From Chloroflexi bacterium 54-19 (GTDB taxonomy: Bacteria; Chloroflexota; Chloroflexia; Chloroheliales; Chloroheliaceae), in assembly GCA_001898225.1 (NCBI GenBank), contig MKTJ01000052.1, positions 1 through 64,000 on the forward strand: a stretch of 64,000 nucleotides of DNA, given 5' to 3'. Under the pieces are notes generated by a model. It had not been told where the DNA came from and did not search any database. It saw nothing but the letters and a program-made list of their open reading frames with translations. Below are positions 7,466 through 15,641 of this stretch, piece after piece. Numbering within the stretch: position 1 is the stretch's first letter; the number at the start of each line of letters is the position of its first letter. The position numbers and the translations under genes are program-made.

Positions 7466-8131
7466 TTAAACCTTCTGCCCGGTAACCACGATAATAAAGT
7501 TCTGAGTGCCCTCGTCTTTAATCAGACCCTCCGAAGGACCACCCGCGATTACAATAATCAGGTCGCTATTCTTGCTAAACTGGCTGGCCGCGATACCATC
7601 CAGTTGACCGTCCTTGTCAAAGGTCCACCCTTTTTTAGCCAGGTCGTCTTTGTAAAACTGGAAAACCTTGTCCGGGGAGTCGGGGGTCAGAAAGACCTTG
7701 CGGTTGTCCCGGTCCGAGGATTTATTGTCATAAAGACCGTTGACATAGGTCGTACCTTTGTCGGTCAGGCTGGCCTTGGTTGCACCCGGATAGTCGGTGG
7801 CGTCTACATTATTGAAAACGCCCAGGACGCCCAATATGACCGCCCCACCAATAATTACTACGATTAGGACAATTGCGATAATACCGCCGGGGCCACCCTT
7901 TTTCCTGGCGGGCCGGGAAGCCTGGGGCGGGTAAGCGGCAGGTGGGTAAGGCTGGCCGTTAGGAGGCGCGCCGTAAGGATTCTGATTGGGGTTCGGATAG
8001 GTTCCGGGGGCGGGTGGTGGTGCGTAGTAGCCCGGCATGGCTGGGGGTTGGTTTTGGACCGGCCCCTGCTGGTAAGGCGAAGGGGGTTGGTTTGGTTGTC
8101 CTCCACCCTGAGGCGGGTAGTTATTCGACAT
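7466..8131 (-). CDS. Membrane-anchored protein with proline-rich tail and extracytoplasmic domain
   Basis: 221 residues. Residues 1-75 are a Pro/Gln/Tyr/Gly-rich, disordered cytoplasmic tail; a basic stretch RPARKKGG precedes one membrane helix (about 83-105); the rest is an outer domain with the pattern DYPGA...DRDNRKVFLT...PDKVFQFYKDDLAKKGW. The next upstream gene (8299-9231) carries the same domain pattern, so the two are paralogous. Function unknown; the fold may bind a ligand or cell-wall component, which is only a guess. Good AAGGAGG ribosome-binding site. Confidence 0.75.
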   Translation of the reverse strand: MSNNYPPQGGGQPNQPPSPYQQGPVQNQPPAMPGYYAPPPAPGTYPNPNQNPYGAPPNGQPYPPAAYPPQASRPARKKGGPGGIIAIVLIVVIIGGAVILGVLGVFNNVDATDYPGATKASLTDKGTTYVNGLYDNKSSDRDNRKVFLTPDSPDKVFQFYKDDLAKKGWTFDKDGQLDGIAASQFSKNSDLIIVIAGGPSEGLIKDEGTQNFIIVVTGQKV

Positions 8132-8298
8132 TATACAAGCCTCCTTGAATAAAAACGACTATTCAGTATTAAAAAGCGAGAAATTACGGATAGGTAAACA
8201 GCGCGACAACTTTTGGTATGAAGGTATTATAGTAATCCTGCCGACTCTGTCCAATGAACTGTATCACATATAGTCTTTTAAAAGGCCCCATTCACAGC

Positions 8299-9231
8299 TT
8301 AAATTTCCTCGGTATGAAAGACTATCAACAGCAAATCGTCCTGGCTTAACTGGTTGCGAATGCTTTGCAGGGGCGAGGCGTTGCCAGGAATGTCCGAGGT
8401 AAAGACAAAAAAGGACTGCTTATCTTTATGGTAACTTTTCAGGGTAAAAGGGTCGCTACTGGCTGAATCCTGGGGCGGTGGTTCCCAGCCGAGTTTGCGC
8501 ATTTCGGTATCGTAATAGGTCAGGGCCGTGTATTGCTCACTCTTTTTCAGTTTGTAAAATTCGAACTCCAGATCCCTGGAATTTTCCGGCTGGCTGGCCC
8601 CGTAGCTTTTAACCAGGGTATCGCGGTCCTGGGACGTCAGAGTCAGGGGGATAGCGCCGGGGTAGACCGGCAACCCGGCCCGGCGCAAAGAATCGGTTTC
8701 AGGTTTGCTATTGCTGGCGATGAGATAGGCCACTAATGCGCCTAATACCAGGTAGATTAAAAGGAAAAAGAGGCTGATTTTAAGTCCCGACCGGTTGCGG
8801 CGTCGTTTGGGAGGTGGAGTGCGGGTAGCGAGTTGGGTCGGCTCGTCGAGGATTTTACCGGTCCTTCGGGCGTGTTGGAGCCTGGTTTCATGGGGTCGGG
8901 GCTTCGACTCAATCTGGCTGAGAGCTTCTTGCAGCGGCATAGCTGGTTTGCGGGAAGAACTTTCTGCCCGGGAGCGCTGTCTTTCCTCGTGGGCCAGCCA
9001 CTCCTCGGCGTCAGGCAGGGCGGCGTTGTGGGGGTCAATCCGTTTGACCCGCTGGAGGTAAGACCCGGCATAAATCAGGTCATCGGCGGTATAAGCCAGC
9101 CACAGCCAGACCGCACTTTCGTCGGGGTTATTTCGCGACAGGTCCAGCAGCATGGCATGGGCTTGAGCCTTGCGTCCCTGTTGGAGCAAAGCCTGGGCCT
9201 GCTTGAGTTTTTGCTTGTCTGGCTGGTTCAT
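8299..9231 (-). CDS. TPR-like membrane-anchored protein, paralogous outer domain
   Basis: 310 residues. An N-terminal TPR-like helical pair (about 5-75, ALLQQGRKAQAHAMLLDLSR, then AVWLWLAY) lies in the cytoplasm, followed by a charged linker, a basic RRRNRSG patch, one membrane helix (about 150-170) and an outer domain with VYPGAIPLTLTSQDRDTLVK...ALTYYDTEMRKLGWEPP. That outer domain aligns in pattern with the neighbouring 7466-8131 protein: YPGA near its start, then FYxxxLxxxGW. Probably transcribed with it. No known function. Confidence 0.75.
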   Translation of the reverse strand: MNQPDKQKLKQAQALLQQGRKAQAHAMLLDLSRNNPDESAVWLWLAYTADDLIYAGSYLQRVKRIDPHNAALPDAEEWLAHEERQRSRAESSSRKPAMPLQEALSQIESKPRPHETRLQHARRTGKILDEPTQLATRTPPPKRRRNRSGLKISLFFLLIYLVLGALVAYLIASNSKPETDSLRRAGLPVYPGAIPLTLTSQDRDTLVKSYGASQPENSRDLEFEFYKLKKSEQYTALTYYDTEMRKLGWEPPPQDSASSDPFTLKSYHKDKQSFFVFTSDIPGNASPLQSIRNQLSQDDLLLIVFHTEEI

Positions 9232-9411
9232 CTATGCTCCCCACTGGCCGGAAAGAGTCTGGGTTGGGGTTATATTATCATATTTGGCGAAAAATATGTG
9301 GGTGGGTTTTGTATGATTTTCCTTGACTTTTGGCGGCGGCTGGATTAGATTGAACTTACTTTAACAGGTGCCGGAAGGCCCAATTTAGCAATAGGATGGT
9401 TTGAATTTAAG

Positions 9412-10290
9412 ATGGAACCACAAAAAGCGCCTCCTTTACCCAAACCCAGTTCTACCGTTATGGTGATTCGTCCCCTTGCGGACGCTACCCCTGGCGGTTT
9501 TGCTGCTCACAGCGGTTTTGAGTTGTTCATGGTCCGGCGCCATTCCAAAAGCCGGTTTATGCCGGACCGCTATGTCTTTCCGGGGGGCCGCCTGGAAGAA
9601 GCCGACTCCGGTCCGCAGGCCCTGGCATTGTTGCGCGGGTTCGAGCCGACCAGGGAAGCGCCCCTTTTCCGCGACATGCCCTATAAAGGGGCCTGGCAGG
9701 CTGAAGTGCCCTTGACCCGCCCCCAGCAGGCCGGGCTGTATACGGCGGCTTTCCGGGAGCTTTTCGAAGAAAGCGGGGTCTTGCTGGCAGTTGATAAAGC
9801 AGGGAACCCGCCCGACCTGACCGCCGACCAGGGATTAGCCGAGCGCCTGGCGCAGTACCGGCTGGAAATGCAGGCGGACCAACTCAACTTTTTTGAGATG
9901 CTGAAGCGGGAGAAGCTCTGGCTGGACTATCCTAACCTGGTTTATTTCTCCCACTGGATTACCCCGGTTAGCGAGCCTTACCGCTTCGATGCCCGCTTTT
10001 TCCTCGCCGGGGTGCCGCTCGACCAGGCCGCCGAAAGCGACCACCTGGAAACCAGTGACGGTCTCTGGTTGACCCCTCAGACGGCCCTGGCCCGCTACAA
10101 CGCCGGGGATTTCAATATCGCCTATCCAACCCTGCTGCACCTGGAATGGCTCGCAAAACAGCCTTCGGTTGAAGCAGCCCTGGATGCGGCCCGGCGCAAA
10201 ACGGTCGTTGCCGCCATGCCTGACCAGTTACCGGACGACGAAAACGGGCCGGTCTTCCAGTTGCCGCCGGACGTGATTAACAACTGGTAA
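9412..10290 (+). CDS. Nudix hydrolase with split Nudix box (NUDT19-like)
   Basis: 292 residues. The Nudix signature is divided: YVFPGGRLEEAD at about 54-64 and AAFRELFEESGVLL at about 112-125, separated by roughly 50 residues. This layout is known from the NUDT7/8/19 branch, which hydrolyses CoA and CoA esters; the substrate here is not shown. The REXXEE residues (R115, E116, E119, E120) that bind the metal are intact. Monocistronic, no signal peptide; the start ATG lacks a strong ribosome-binding site. Confidence 0.82.
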   Translation: MEPQKAPPLPKPSSTVMVIRPLADATPGGFAAHSGFELFMVRRHSKSRFMPDRYVFPGGRLEEADSGPQALALLRGFEPTREAPLFRDMPYKGAWQAEVPLTRPQQAGLYTAAFRELFEESGVLLAVDKAGNPPDLTADQGLAERLAQYRLEMQADQLNFFEMLKREKLWLDYPNLVYFSHWITPVSEPYRFDARFFLAGVPLDQAAESDHLETSDGLWLTPQTALARYNAGDFNIAYPTLLHLEWLAKQPSVEAALDAARRKTVVAAMPDQLPDDENGPVFQLPPDVINNW

Positions 10291-10427
10291 AGATTGTGTT
10301 ATTCGGCCCAACCTACCCATGCGCTGTTGCCGATTTATAGTATAATTGTGTGTAACAGGTTGCTTCAGGCTAAACTTTCCGATGCCGACTAATTTCAGGG
10401 TTTACTTACTGCCGGGCTGGTAGAAAT

Positions 10428-11624
10428 ATGGCAACACGCGATACGGTTGACAGTAAAATCAAACACACCTGGCGTTCCAGGGGATTTTCTTTCTGGGCAA
10501 AACTTTCGCTGCTCAAAAAAATCTACGCCTTTCACCTGGTGGTAATCCTGGGCGGCGCTATCATCGGTTCGTGGTTGACCGCGCAAATAGCCGAGGCCGG
10601 GAAGTTTAATATCGTTACCTTTAGCGTGATTATTTCGGTGGCGGTGATTTTTAGCGGGACGGTCAATTTTGTCATTTTGAAACTGGCCTTCCGGCCCTTT
10701 GAAGAATTGCAAAAGGTGATTTCCAAGGTCCATACCGGCAATCCGCGGGCACGGGCGGAGCTCAGCAAAATTACCGACCCCGATGTGCGCCAGTTCACGA
10801 CAGCCTTGAACCACATGCTCAACCGCCTGGAAGATAACGCCCATGTTATCCAGGAGGACCAGCGCCAGCTTCAGGTGATGACGGCCAGGGTGATAAACGC
10901 CCAGGAAAACGAGCGCAAGCGGATTGCCCGTGAGTTGCACGACGAGGCCAGCCAATCCCTGACGGCGATGATTATGGGCCTGGAAGCGGCCCGGCGCTCT
11001 GCCCCGGCGGAGGACCTGGCTTTACAGCAAAGCCTGGCAGGTCTCAAAGAAATGGCGGCCACGACCCTGGAAGAATTGCGCAAATTGGCCCTCGATTTGC
11101 GCCCGACCATGCTCGACGACCTGGGTCTAATCCCGGCGGTGCGCTGGCTCAACCGGACGGCCCGCGAACGAGGAAACCTTACAGTTAATTTCGCGCTGGC
11201 CGGTTTCGAGGAACACGAGCGGCTGGCCCCCGAACTGGAAACGGGCCTTTTCCGCATCACCCAGGAATGCCTCACCAACATTTTGAAGCATGCCAATGCC
11301 TCGGTGGTCGAGGTAACCCTGGAAAAAATCGTGGCGGACGGCCTCCATCCCTGGGCGGGGGTGCGCCTGACGATTTGCGATAACGGCCAGGGTTTTGACC
11401 TGGCGGCAGCCCGCGCCAAGGCTTACCAGGGCGGTCACCTGGGCCTGTTCGATATTGAGGAGCGGGCGACCTTGCTCGGCGGTTTTGTCAAAATTTCCCC
11501 GGCCAACCCGCTTACCCCGGAAAACCCCGGCACCCGGACGGTTGTTACTCTACCCCTCCAACCTAACCAGGCCGATTTCAAGTCCGGCCTGAATACTCAC
11601 CGCCCCCCTTATACCAAACACTAA
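10428..11624 (+). CDS. NarL/UhpB-type sensor histidine kinase (HisKA_3)
   Basis: 398 residues. Two membrane helices (about 34-56 and 62-86) enclose almost no outer loop, so it likely senses within the membrane or through partners. A HAMP-like linker (about 87-138) leads into a HisKA_3 box NERKRIARELHDEASQSL (His171), then an ATPase domain with TQECLTNILKHANA (N-box), CDNGQGFD and GHLGLFDIEERATLLGG. All catalytic motifs are intact. The expected LuxR-type response regulator is not adjacent. Confidence 0.87.
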   Translation: MATRDTVDSKIKHTWRSRGFSFWAKLSLLKKIYAFHLVVILGGAIIGSWLTAQIAEAGKFNIVTFSVIISVAVIFSGTVNFVILKLAFRPFEELQKVISKVHTGNPRARAELSKITDPDVRQFTTALNHMLNRLEDNAHVIQEDQRQLQVMTARVINAQENERKRIARELHDEASQSLTAMIMGLEAARRSAPAEDLALQQSLAGLKEMAATTLEELRKLALDLRPTMLDDLGLIPAVRWLNRTARERGNLTVNFALAGFEEHERLAPELETGLFRITQECLTNILKHANASVVEVTLEKIVADGLHPWAGVRLTICDNGQGFDLAAARAKAYQGGHLGLFDIEERATLLGGFVKISPANPLTPENPGTRTVVTLPLQPNQADFKSGLNTHRPPYTKH

Positions 11625-11629
11625 TTTCC

Positions 11630-11890
11630 TTATTTAAGAAGATTGCCTGTTTGAGCTTGTGCTCTGTTCAAAGCATCAAGTAGTCTTTTAGCATTTTTAG
11701 GCGAACGTAACAGGTAAATCGTTTCTGGTAAGCCTTCCAATTCAGCAGCAGATATGATGACAATGTCTCGATTCCGGGTGTGCTCTTTACTTTTCCGAGA
11801 GATTTTTATTGTCTCGCCATCATCAATTACCCTGTCGCATAATTCACCAAAGTTTTCTTATGCTTGAGAAAAAGTTACTTTTATTGTCAT
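11630..11890 (-). pseudogene. YefM/Phd-type antitoxin broken by an in-frame stop
   Basis: Reading the minus strand from ATG at 11890 gives MTIKVTFSQA, a TAA at codon 11 (11860-11858), then ENFGELCDRVIDDGETIKIS...IVIISAAELEGLP, ETIYLLRSPKNAKRLLDAL and a stop at 11630. LLRSPxNAxRL is the hallmark of YefM antitoxins, and the whole frame is open apart from the single TAA. No start codon follows the stop closely, and no YoeB toxin frame is adjacent. This looks like a decayed, orphan antitoxin, unless the stop is a sequencing error. Confidence 0.75.
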
Positions 11891-12118
11891 TTACTTACCT
11901 ATTGTTGTGTTATAGCTACAGTATAATGGTTTTATTTATAATAACTTTATCACAACTTATAAAAAGTATGAGGGTTTGAAAAACCCCTATTGAAATCCCG
12001 GCGAATGGTCGTGATAACAAACTACAATTCTATTTAAGACCCAACGAGCCTGGTATTACTCCCTAATCACCCTGAAATGTGCTAAAATCAGGCTGGTATT
12101 TACAAGTGGGAGAAAATT

Positions 12119-13084
12119 GTGGACCTTAAAAGAATTGGAATTTTGACGAGCGGTGGGGATTCCCCCGGCATGAATACCGCTATCCGGGCTGTAACCAGGA
12201 CAGCCCTTCAGAATGGCCTCGAAGTAATTGGCATCGAGCAGGGCTACCAGGGTATCTTTGATAAGAGTTTTGTAGAACTTGGTCCCCGCGACGTGGGGGG
12301 TGTTATGCAACGGGGCGGCACTTTTCTCTATACGGCCCGGTGCGCCCGGTTTTTGAACCCGGCTGGCCGGGCGGAAGCCCTCGAAAACTTGCGCGCCGCC
12401 GGTATCGAAGCTCTCGTTATTGTCGGGGGTAACGGTTCCCTGACCGGTGGTCTTGAACTGGAACGATTGGGAATGCCCGTGGTTGGCTTGCCCGGCTCGA
12501 TTGATAACGACCTGTACGGTACCGATGTGGCTATCGGGGTAGATAGCTGTCTCAACACCATCCTGCACGCGATTGATAACATCAAGGATACGGCTTCCTC
12601 GCACCGCCGGGCCTTTATCCTGGAAGTGATGGGGCGTAACAGCGGTTACCTGGCGATGATGAGTGCGCTTTCGGGTGGAGCAGAAGTTGCGATTATTCCC
12701 GAAATTCCAACCGATATGGAAGAAGTGGCCCTGAAGTTGCGGGCGGCCTTTGAACGAGGCAAGAGCCATTTTATTATTGTGGTGGCCGAGGGAGCCCAAC
12801 TCAAGACCTCCGAGATTTACGCCTACCTCCGCGAACACACCTCTGTCGAAGCGCGCGTTACTATCCTTGGGCATATTCAGCGGGGTGGGGCGCCCAGCGC
12901 CTTTGACCGGATTCTGGCGACCCGGCTCGGTTATGCTGCCGTCCAGACCCTCCTTGAAGGCAAGTCCGGCGTTATGATGGGTCTTTCGGGGAATAGTATC
13001 GTCGCGACCCCCCTGGAAGAAGTTATCACCCGGCCCAAACCGGTTGACCTGGTCGGGTTCGAGATGATTAAGTTTTTAAGCTAA
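12119..13084 (+). CDS. pfkA: 6-phosphofructokinase
   Basis: Phosphorylates fructose 6-phosphate in glycolysis. 321 residues, the usual length. Motifs: ILTSGGDSPGMNTAIRA (nucleotide binding), LPGSIDNDLYGTD (catalytic Asp129), EVMGRNSGYLA and GHIQRGGAPSAFDR. PGSIDND without a lysine before the TID/SID motif and Gly106 favour ATP over pyrophosphate as donor. One oddity: the GGDGS motif reads GGNGS (Asn105), replacing an aspartate usually near the Mg-ATP. The GTG start has a GGGAG site upstream. Confidence 0.92.
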   Translation: MDLKRIGILTSGGDSPGMNTAIRAVTRTALQNGLEVIGIEQGYQGIFDKSFVELGPRDVGGVMQRGGTFLYTARCARFLNPAGRAEALENLRAAGIEALVIVGGNGSLTGGLELERLGMPVVGLPGSIDNDLYGTDVAIGVDSCLNTILHAIDNIKDTASSHRRAFILEVMGRNSGYLAMMSALSGGAEVAIIPEIPTDMEEVALKLRAAFERGKSHFIIVVAEGAQLKTSEIYAYLREHTSVEARVTILGHIQRGGAPSAFDRILATRLGYAAVQTLLEGKSGVMMGLSGNSIVATPLEEVITRPKPVDLVGFEMIKFLS

Positions 13085-13085
13085 T

Positions 13086-13112
13086 TCGTTAAAACAAAAC
13101 GTTGAACGTAGG
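13086..13112 (+). repeat. Dispersed AACGTTGAACG repeat, copy 2
   Basis: Reads TCGTTAAAACAAAACGTTGAACGTAGG, immediately after the pfkA stop. It shares TCGTTAAA and ACGTTGAACG with copies at 2032 and 25248, in the same orientation. Confidence 0.5.
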
Positions 13113-13244
13113 AAATGACCTGCTAAAGGTCAGGGAATTTCATGGAAATCACAACTGCCTACAGCTACAATACATTTCTATGTTTAATGTTGCCTGTAAA
13201 AAGTTCGTAAAAATGTTCAATGAAGAACAAGGAGTGGGTATAAG

Positions 13245-14519
13245 ATGACCACCCAGCTAGAGAAAAACAACAGCGAACAACTGCCGATAAACCTCGAAAG
13301 TATCCGGGAAGCCCAGGAGCGCATCCGGGGGGTTATCTCCCGTACTTCCCTGGTTAAGAGCCCCTTTTTTAGCGGCGAGTGTGGGGCCGAGGTTTATTTA
13401 AAACTCGAAAATTTGCAGCAAACCGGCTCTTTCAAAATCCGGGGGGCCAGCAATAAGGTTGCCCGCTTGCTCGAAGCCGCCCGCCAGGCCGGAGAGGAAC
13501 CGCCCCTTGGTGTAATCGCCGCCTCAGCCGGGAACCACGCCCAGGGGGTCGCCTACGCCGCCGCCTACAACCACCTGGCCGCGACAGTCGTAATGGCCCA
13601 GGGGGCTTCCCTGACCAAAATCAAGTCGTGCCAGGAGATGGGCGCGACGGTCATCCAGTATGGCAGCAGCCTGGAAGAAGCGGCCACTTTTGCCCGCAAC
13701 CAGGCCGCCGAGACCGGCTTTGTCTTCCTCCACCCTTATGACGATTGGGACGTCATAACGGGGCAGGCTACCCTCGGCCTCGAACTGTTGGAAGACCTGC
13801 CCGACCTGACCACGGCGGTCATACCGCTGGGGGGAGGGGGGTTACTCGGTGGCACCGCGATGGCCCTCAAACTGCAAAACCCAAACGTCCGCGTTATCGG
13901 GGTCCAGACTGAAGCCGTTTCACCATACCTGGGTTATATTCAGAGCGGGAATTACACCCCGATTCAGCCGAACGCCAACACCATTGCCGATGGTATCAAG
14001 GTCAAACTGCCGGGCGCGGCCAACTCCGCCATAATCCGGCGTTACGTGGACGATGTCGTGACCGTGGACGACAACCAGATAAGCGAGGCGATTGTAGCCT
14101 TGCTCGAACGGACCCGCACGATTGGTGAAGGGGCGGGCGCGGTGGCCCTGGCCGCAATGATTCACAAAAAGGTGCCCCTCGGTCCTAATGAGAAAGTCGC
14201 GGTGGTTATCAGCGGCGGCAATATCGATTCGACCCTGGTAGGCCGGATTATAGACTTCGGCCTGGTGTCGAGCGGGCGCTATGTTTCGGTGGCGGTGACG
14301 GTCCCCGATACGCCGGGGACACTGGTCCACCTGTTAACGACCGTGGCCGAGCTTGGCATGAACGTGCGCCAGGTCGAACACCGCCGGGGTGAACTACATA
14401 TCCCTGTTGGGAAGACCGAAATTATTTTACAGATTGAGACCAAGGATTGGGACCAGCAGGCCGAGCTTTTCCGGCGTTTCGCCGAGGAAGGGCTTTACCT
14501 GCGCAATTTGCTGGCCTGA
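13245..14519 (+). CDS. ilvA: Threonine ammonia-lyase (threonine dehydratase)
   Basis: A PLP enzyme of fold type II that deaminates threonine to 2-oxobutanoate. 424 residues: catalytic domain (about 20-340) with the PLP lysine in TGSFKIRGASNK (Lys64), ASAGNHAQGVAYAA, the glycine loop PLGGGGLLGG and VISGGN; then a single ACT-like regulatory domain (about 345-424, VAVTVPDTPGTLVHLL). The single short ACT domain matches the TdcB/IlvA1 form rather than the long biosynthetic enzyme with two. It is the first gene of a tight operon with a hydroxyproline dehydratase 15 bases on, which hints at a catabolic role. Confidence 0.9.
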   Translation: MTTQLEKNNSEQLPINLESIREAQERIRGVISRTSLVKSPFFSGECGAEVYLKLENLQQTGSFKIRGASNKVARLLEAARQAGEEPPLGVIAASAGNHAQGVAYAAAYNHLAATVVMAQGASLTKIKSCQEMGATVIQYGSSLEEAATFARNQAAETGFVFLHPYDDWDVITGQATLGLELLEDLPDLTTAVIPLGGGGLLGGTAMALKLQNPNVRVIGVQTEAVSPYLGYIQSGNYTPIQPNANTIADGIKVKLPGAANSAIIRRYVDDVVTVDDNQISEAIVALLERTRTIGEGAGAVALAAMIHKKVPLGPNEKVAVVISGGNIDSTLVGRIIDFGLVSSGRYVSVAVTVPDTPGTLVHLLTTVAELGMNVRQVEHRRGELHIPVGKTEIILQIETKDWDQQAELFRRFAEEGLYLRNLLA

Positions 14520-14534
14520 GTAACAGGAGCCGCC

Positions 14535-15641
14535 GTGACCGACAAGAAACCTTTTGAACTGAACTGGCATAAGAACGATTTGACCCGGCGAGACGGTGTG
14601 ACGGTTATCCAGACCATTGATGCCCACGCCGCCGGGGAGCCTTTGCGGGTGGTAACGGGCGGTTTTCCCGAACTGCCGGGCGCGACCATCCTCGAACGCC
14701 GCCGCTATATGCAGGAGCATTACGATCACCTGCGCAAAGCCCTGATGTGGGAGCCGCGCGGCCATTTCGATATGTACGGCGCTATCGTAACTCCCCCGGT
14801 CACGCCGGAGGCCGACCTGGGCGTGCTTTTCATGCACAACGAAGGCTACAGCACCATGTGCGGGCACGGTATTATCGCCCTGGTCACGGTCTTGCTGGAA
14901 ACGGGCGCGATTGCCCCCAAAGGCCCGCAAACCCCGGTGAATATTGATAGCCCGGCGGGGCTGGTCCGGGCTACCGCCCATCTCGACGAAGCGACCGGGC
15001 GGGTTAAAAGAGTATCGTTTCTCAACGTACCTTCGTTTCTCTACGCTCGCGACCTGACCATTACCGGGCGGCGTTTTTCCCAGTTCAACAAAGTTAAGGT
15101 GGACATCGCTTACGGCGGGGCCTATTATGCGGTCGTACCTATCGAGCGGCTCGGTTTTAACCGTTTAGAAGAAGTGCCGTTAACTCAACTGGTCAAACTG
15201 GGGGCGTCCATCAAATCGGCGGTCAACGCGGCCCACACCATCCAGGACCCTTTCGAGCCGGACCTGGGTTTTCTCTACGGCGCTATTATCGTAGGGCCGC
15301 CCCGCGACCCCGCCCACCACAGCGCCAACATCTGCGTTTTTGCCGACCGCGAGGTGGACCGTTCGCCTACCGGGACCGGGGTATCGTCCCGCCTGGCCCT
15401 TCATTACGCCAAAGGCGAATTGCCCGAAAACCAGACGATTGCCATCGAGAGTATTATCGGAAGCTATTTCGAAGGGCGGGTGGTCGGTAAGACCAAATAT
15501 GGCCCTTATGATGCGGTTGTACCCGAAGTGAGCGGGCAGGCCGGGATTACGGGCCGCCACGAATTTATTATTGACCCATCCGACCCGATTGGGGCAGGGT
15601 TTCTTGTCCAGAATATGACTGCCGGAGAACAGAATTCATGA
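14535..15641 (+). CDS. Trans-3-hydroxy-L-proline dehydratase (proline racemase superfamily)
   Basis: 368 residues of the proline racemase fold. The first catalytic cysteine is present in YSTMCGHG (Cys109), but the second position, cysteine in racemases and epimerases (SPCGTG), is threonine: DRSPTGTG (Thr279). Cys/Thr is the known signature of trans-3-hydroxy-L-proline dehydratases (human L3HYPDH type), which form delta-1-pyrroline-2-carboxylate. The GTG start has an AGGAG site. It is coupled to the molybdopterin oxidoreductase through an ATGA overlap, so the three genes 13245-17809 are one operon. Confidence 0.82.
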   Translation: MTDKKPFELNWHKNDLTRRDGVTVIQTIDAHAAGEPLRVVTGGFPELPGATILERRRYMQEHYDHLRKALMWEPRGHFDMYGAIVTPPVTPEADLGVLFMHNEGYSTMCGHGIIALVTVLLETGAIAPKGPQTPVNIDSPAGLVRATAHLDEATGRVKRVSFLNVPSFLYARDLTITGRRFSQFNKVKVDIAYGGAYYAVVPIERLGFNRLEEVPLTQLVKLGASIKSAVNAAHTIQDPFEPDLGFLYGAIIVGPPRDPAHHSANICVFADREVDRSPTGTGVSSRLALHYAKGELPENQTIAIESIIGSYFEGRVVGKTKYGPYDAVVPEVSGQAGITGRHEFIIDPSDPIGAGFLVQNMTAGEQNS

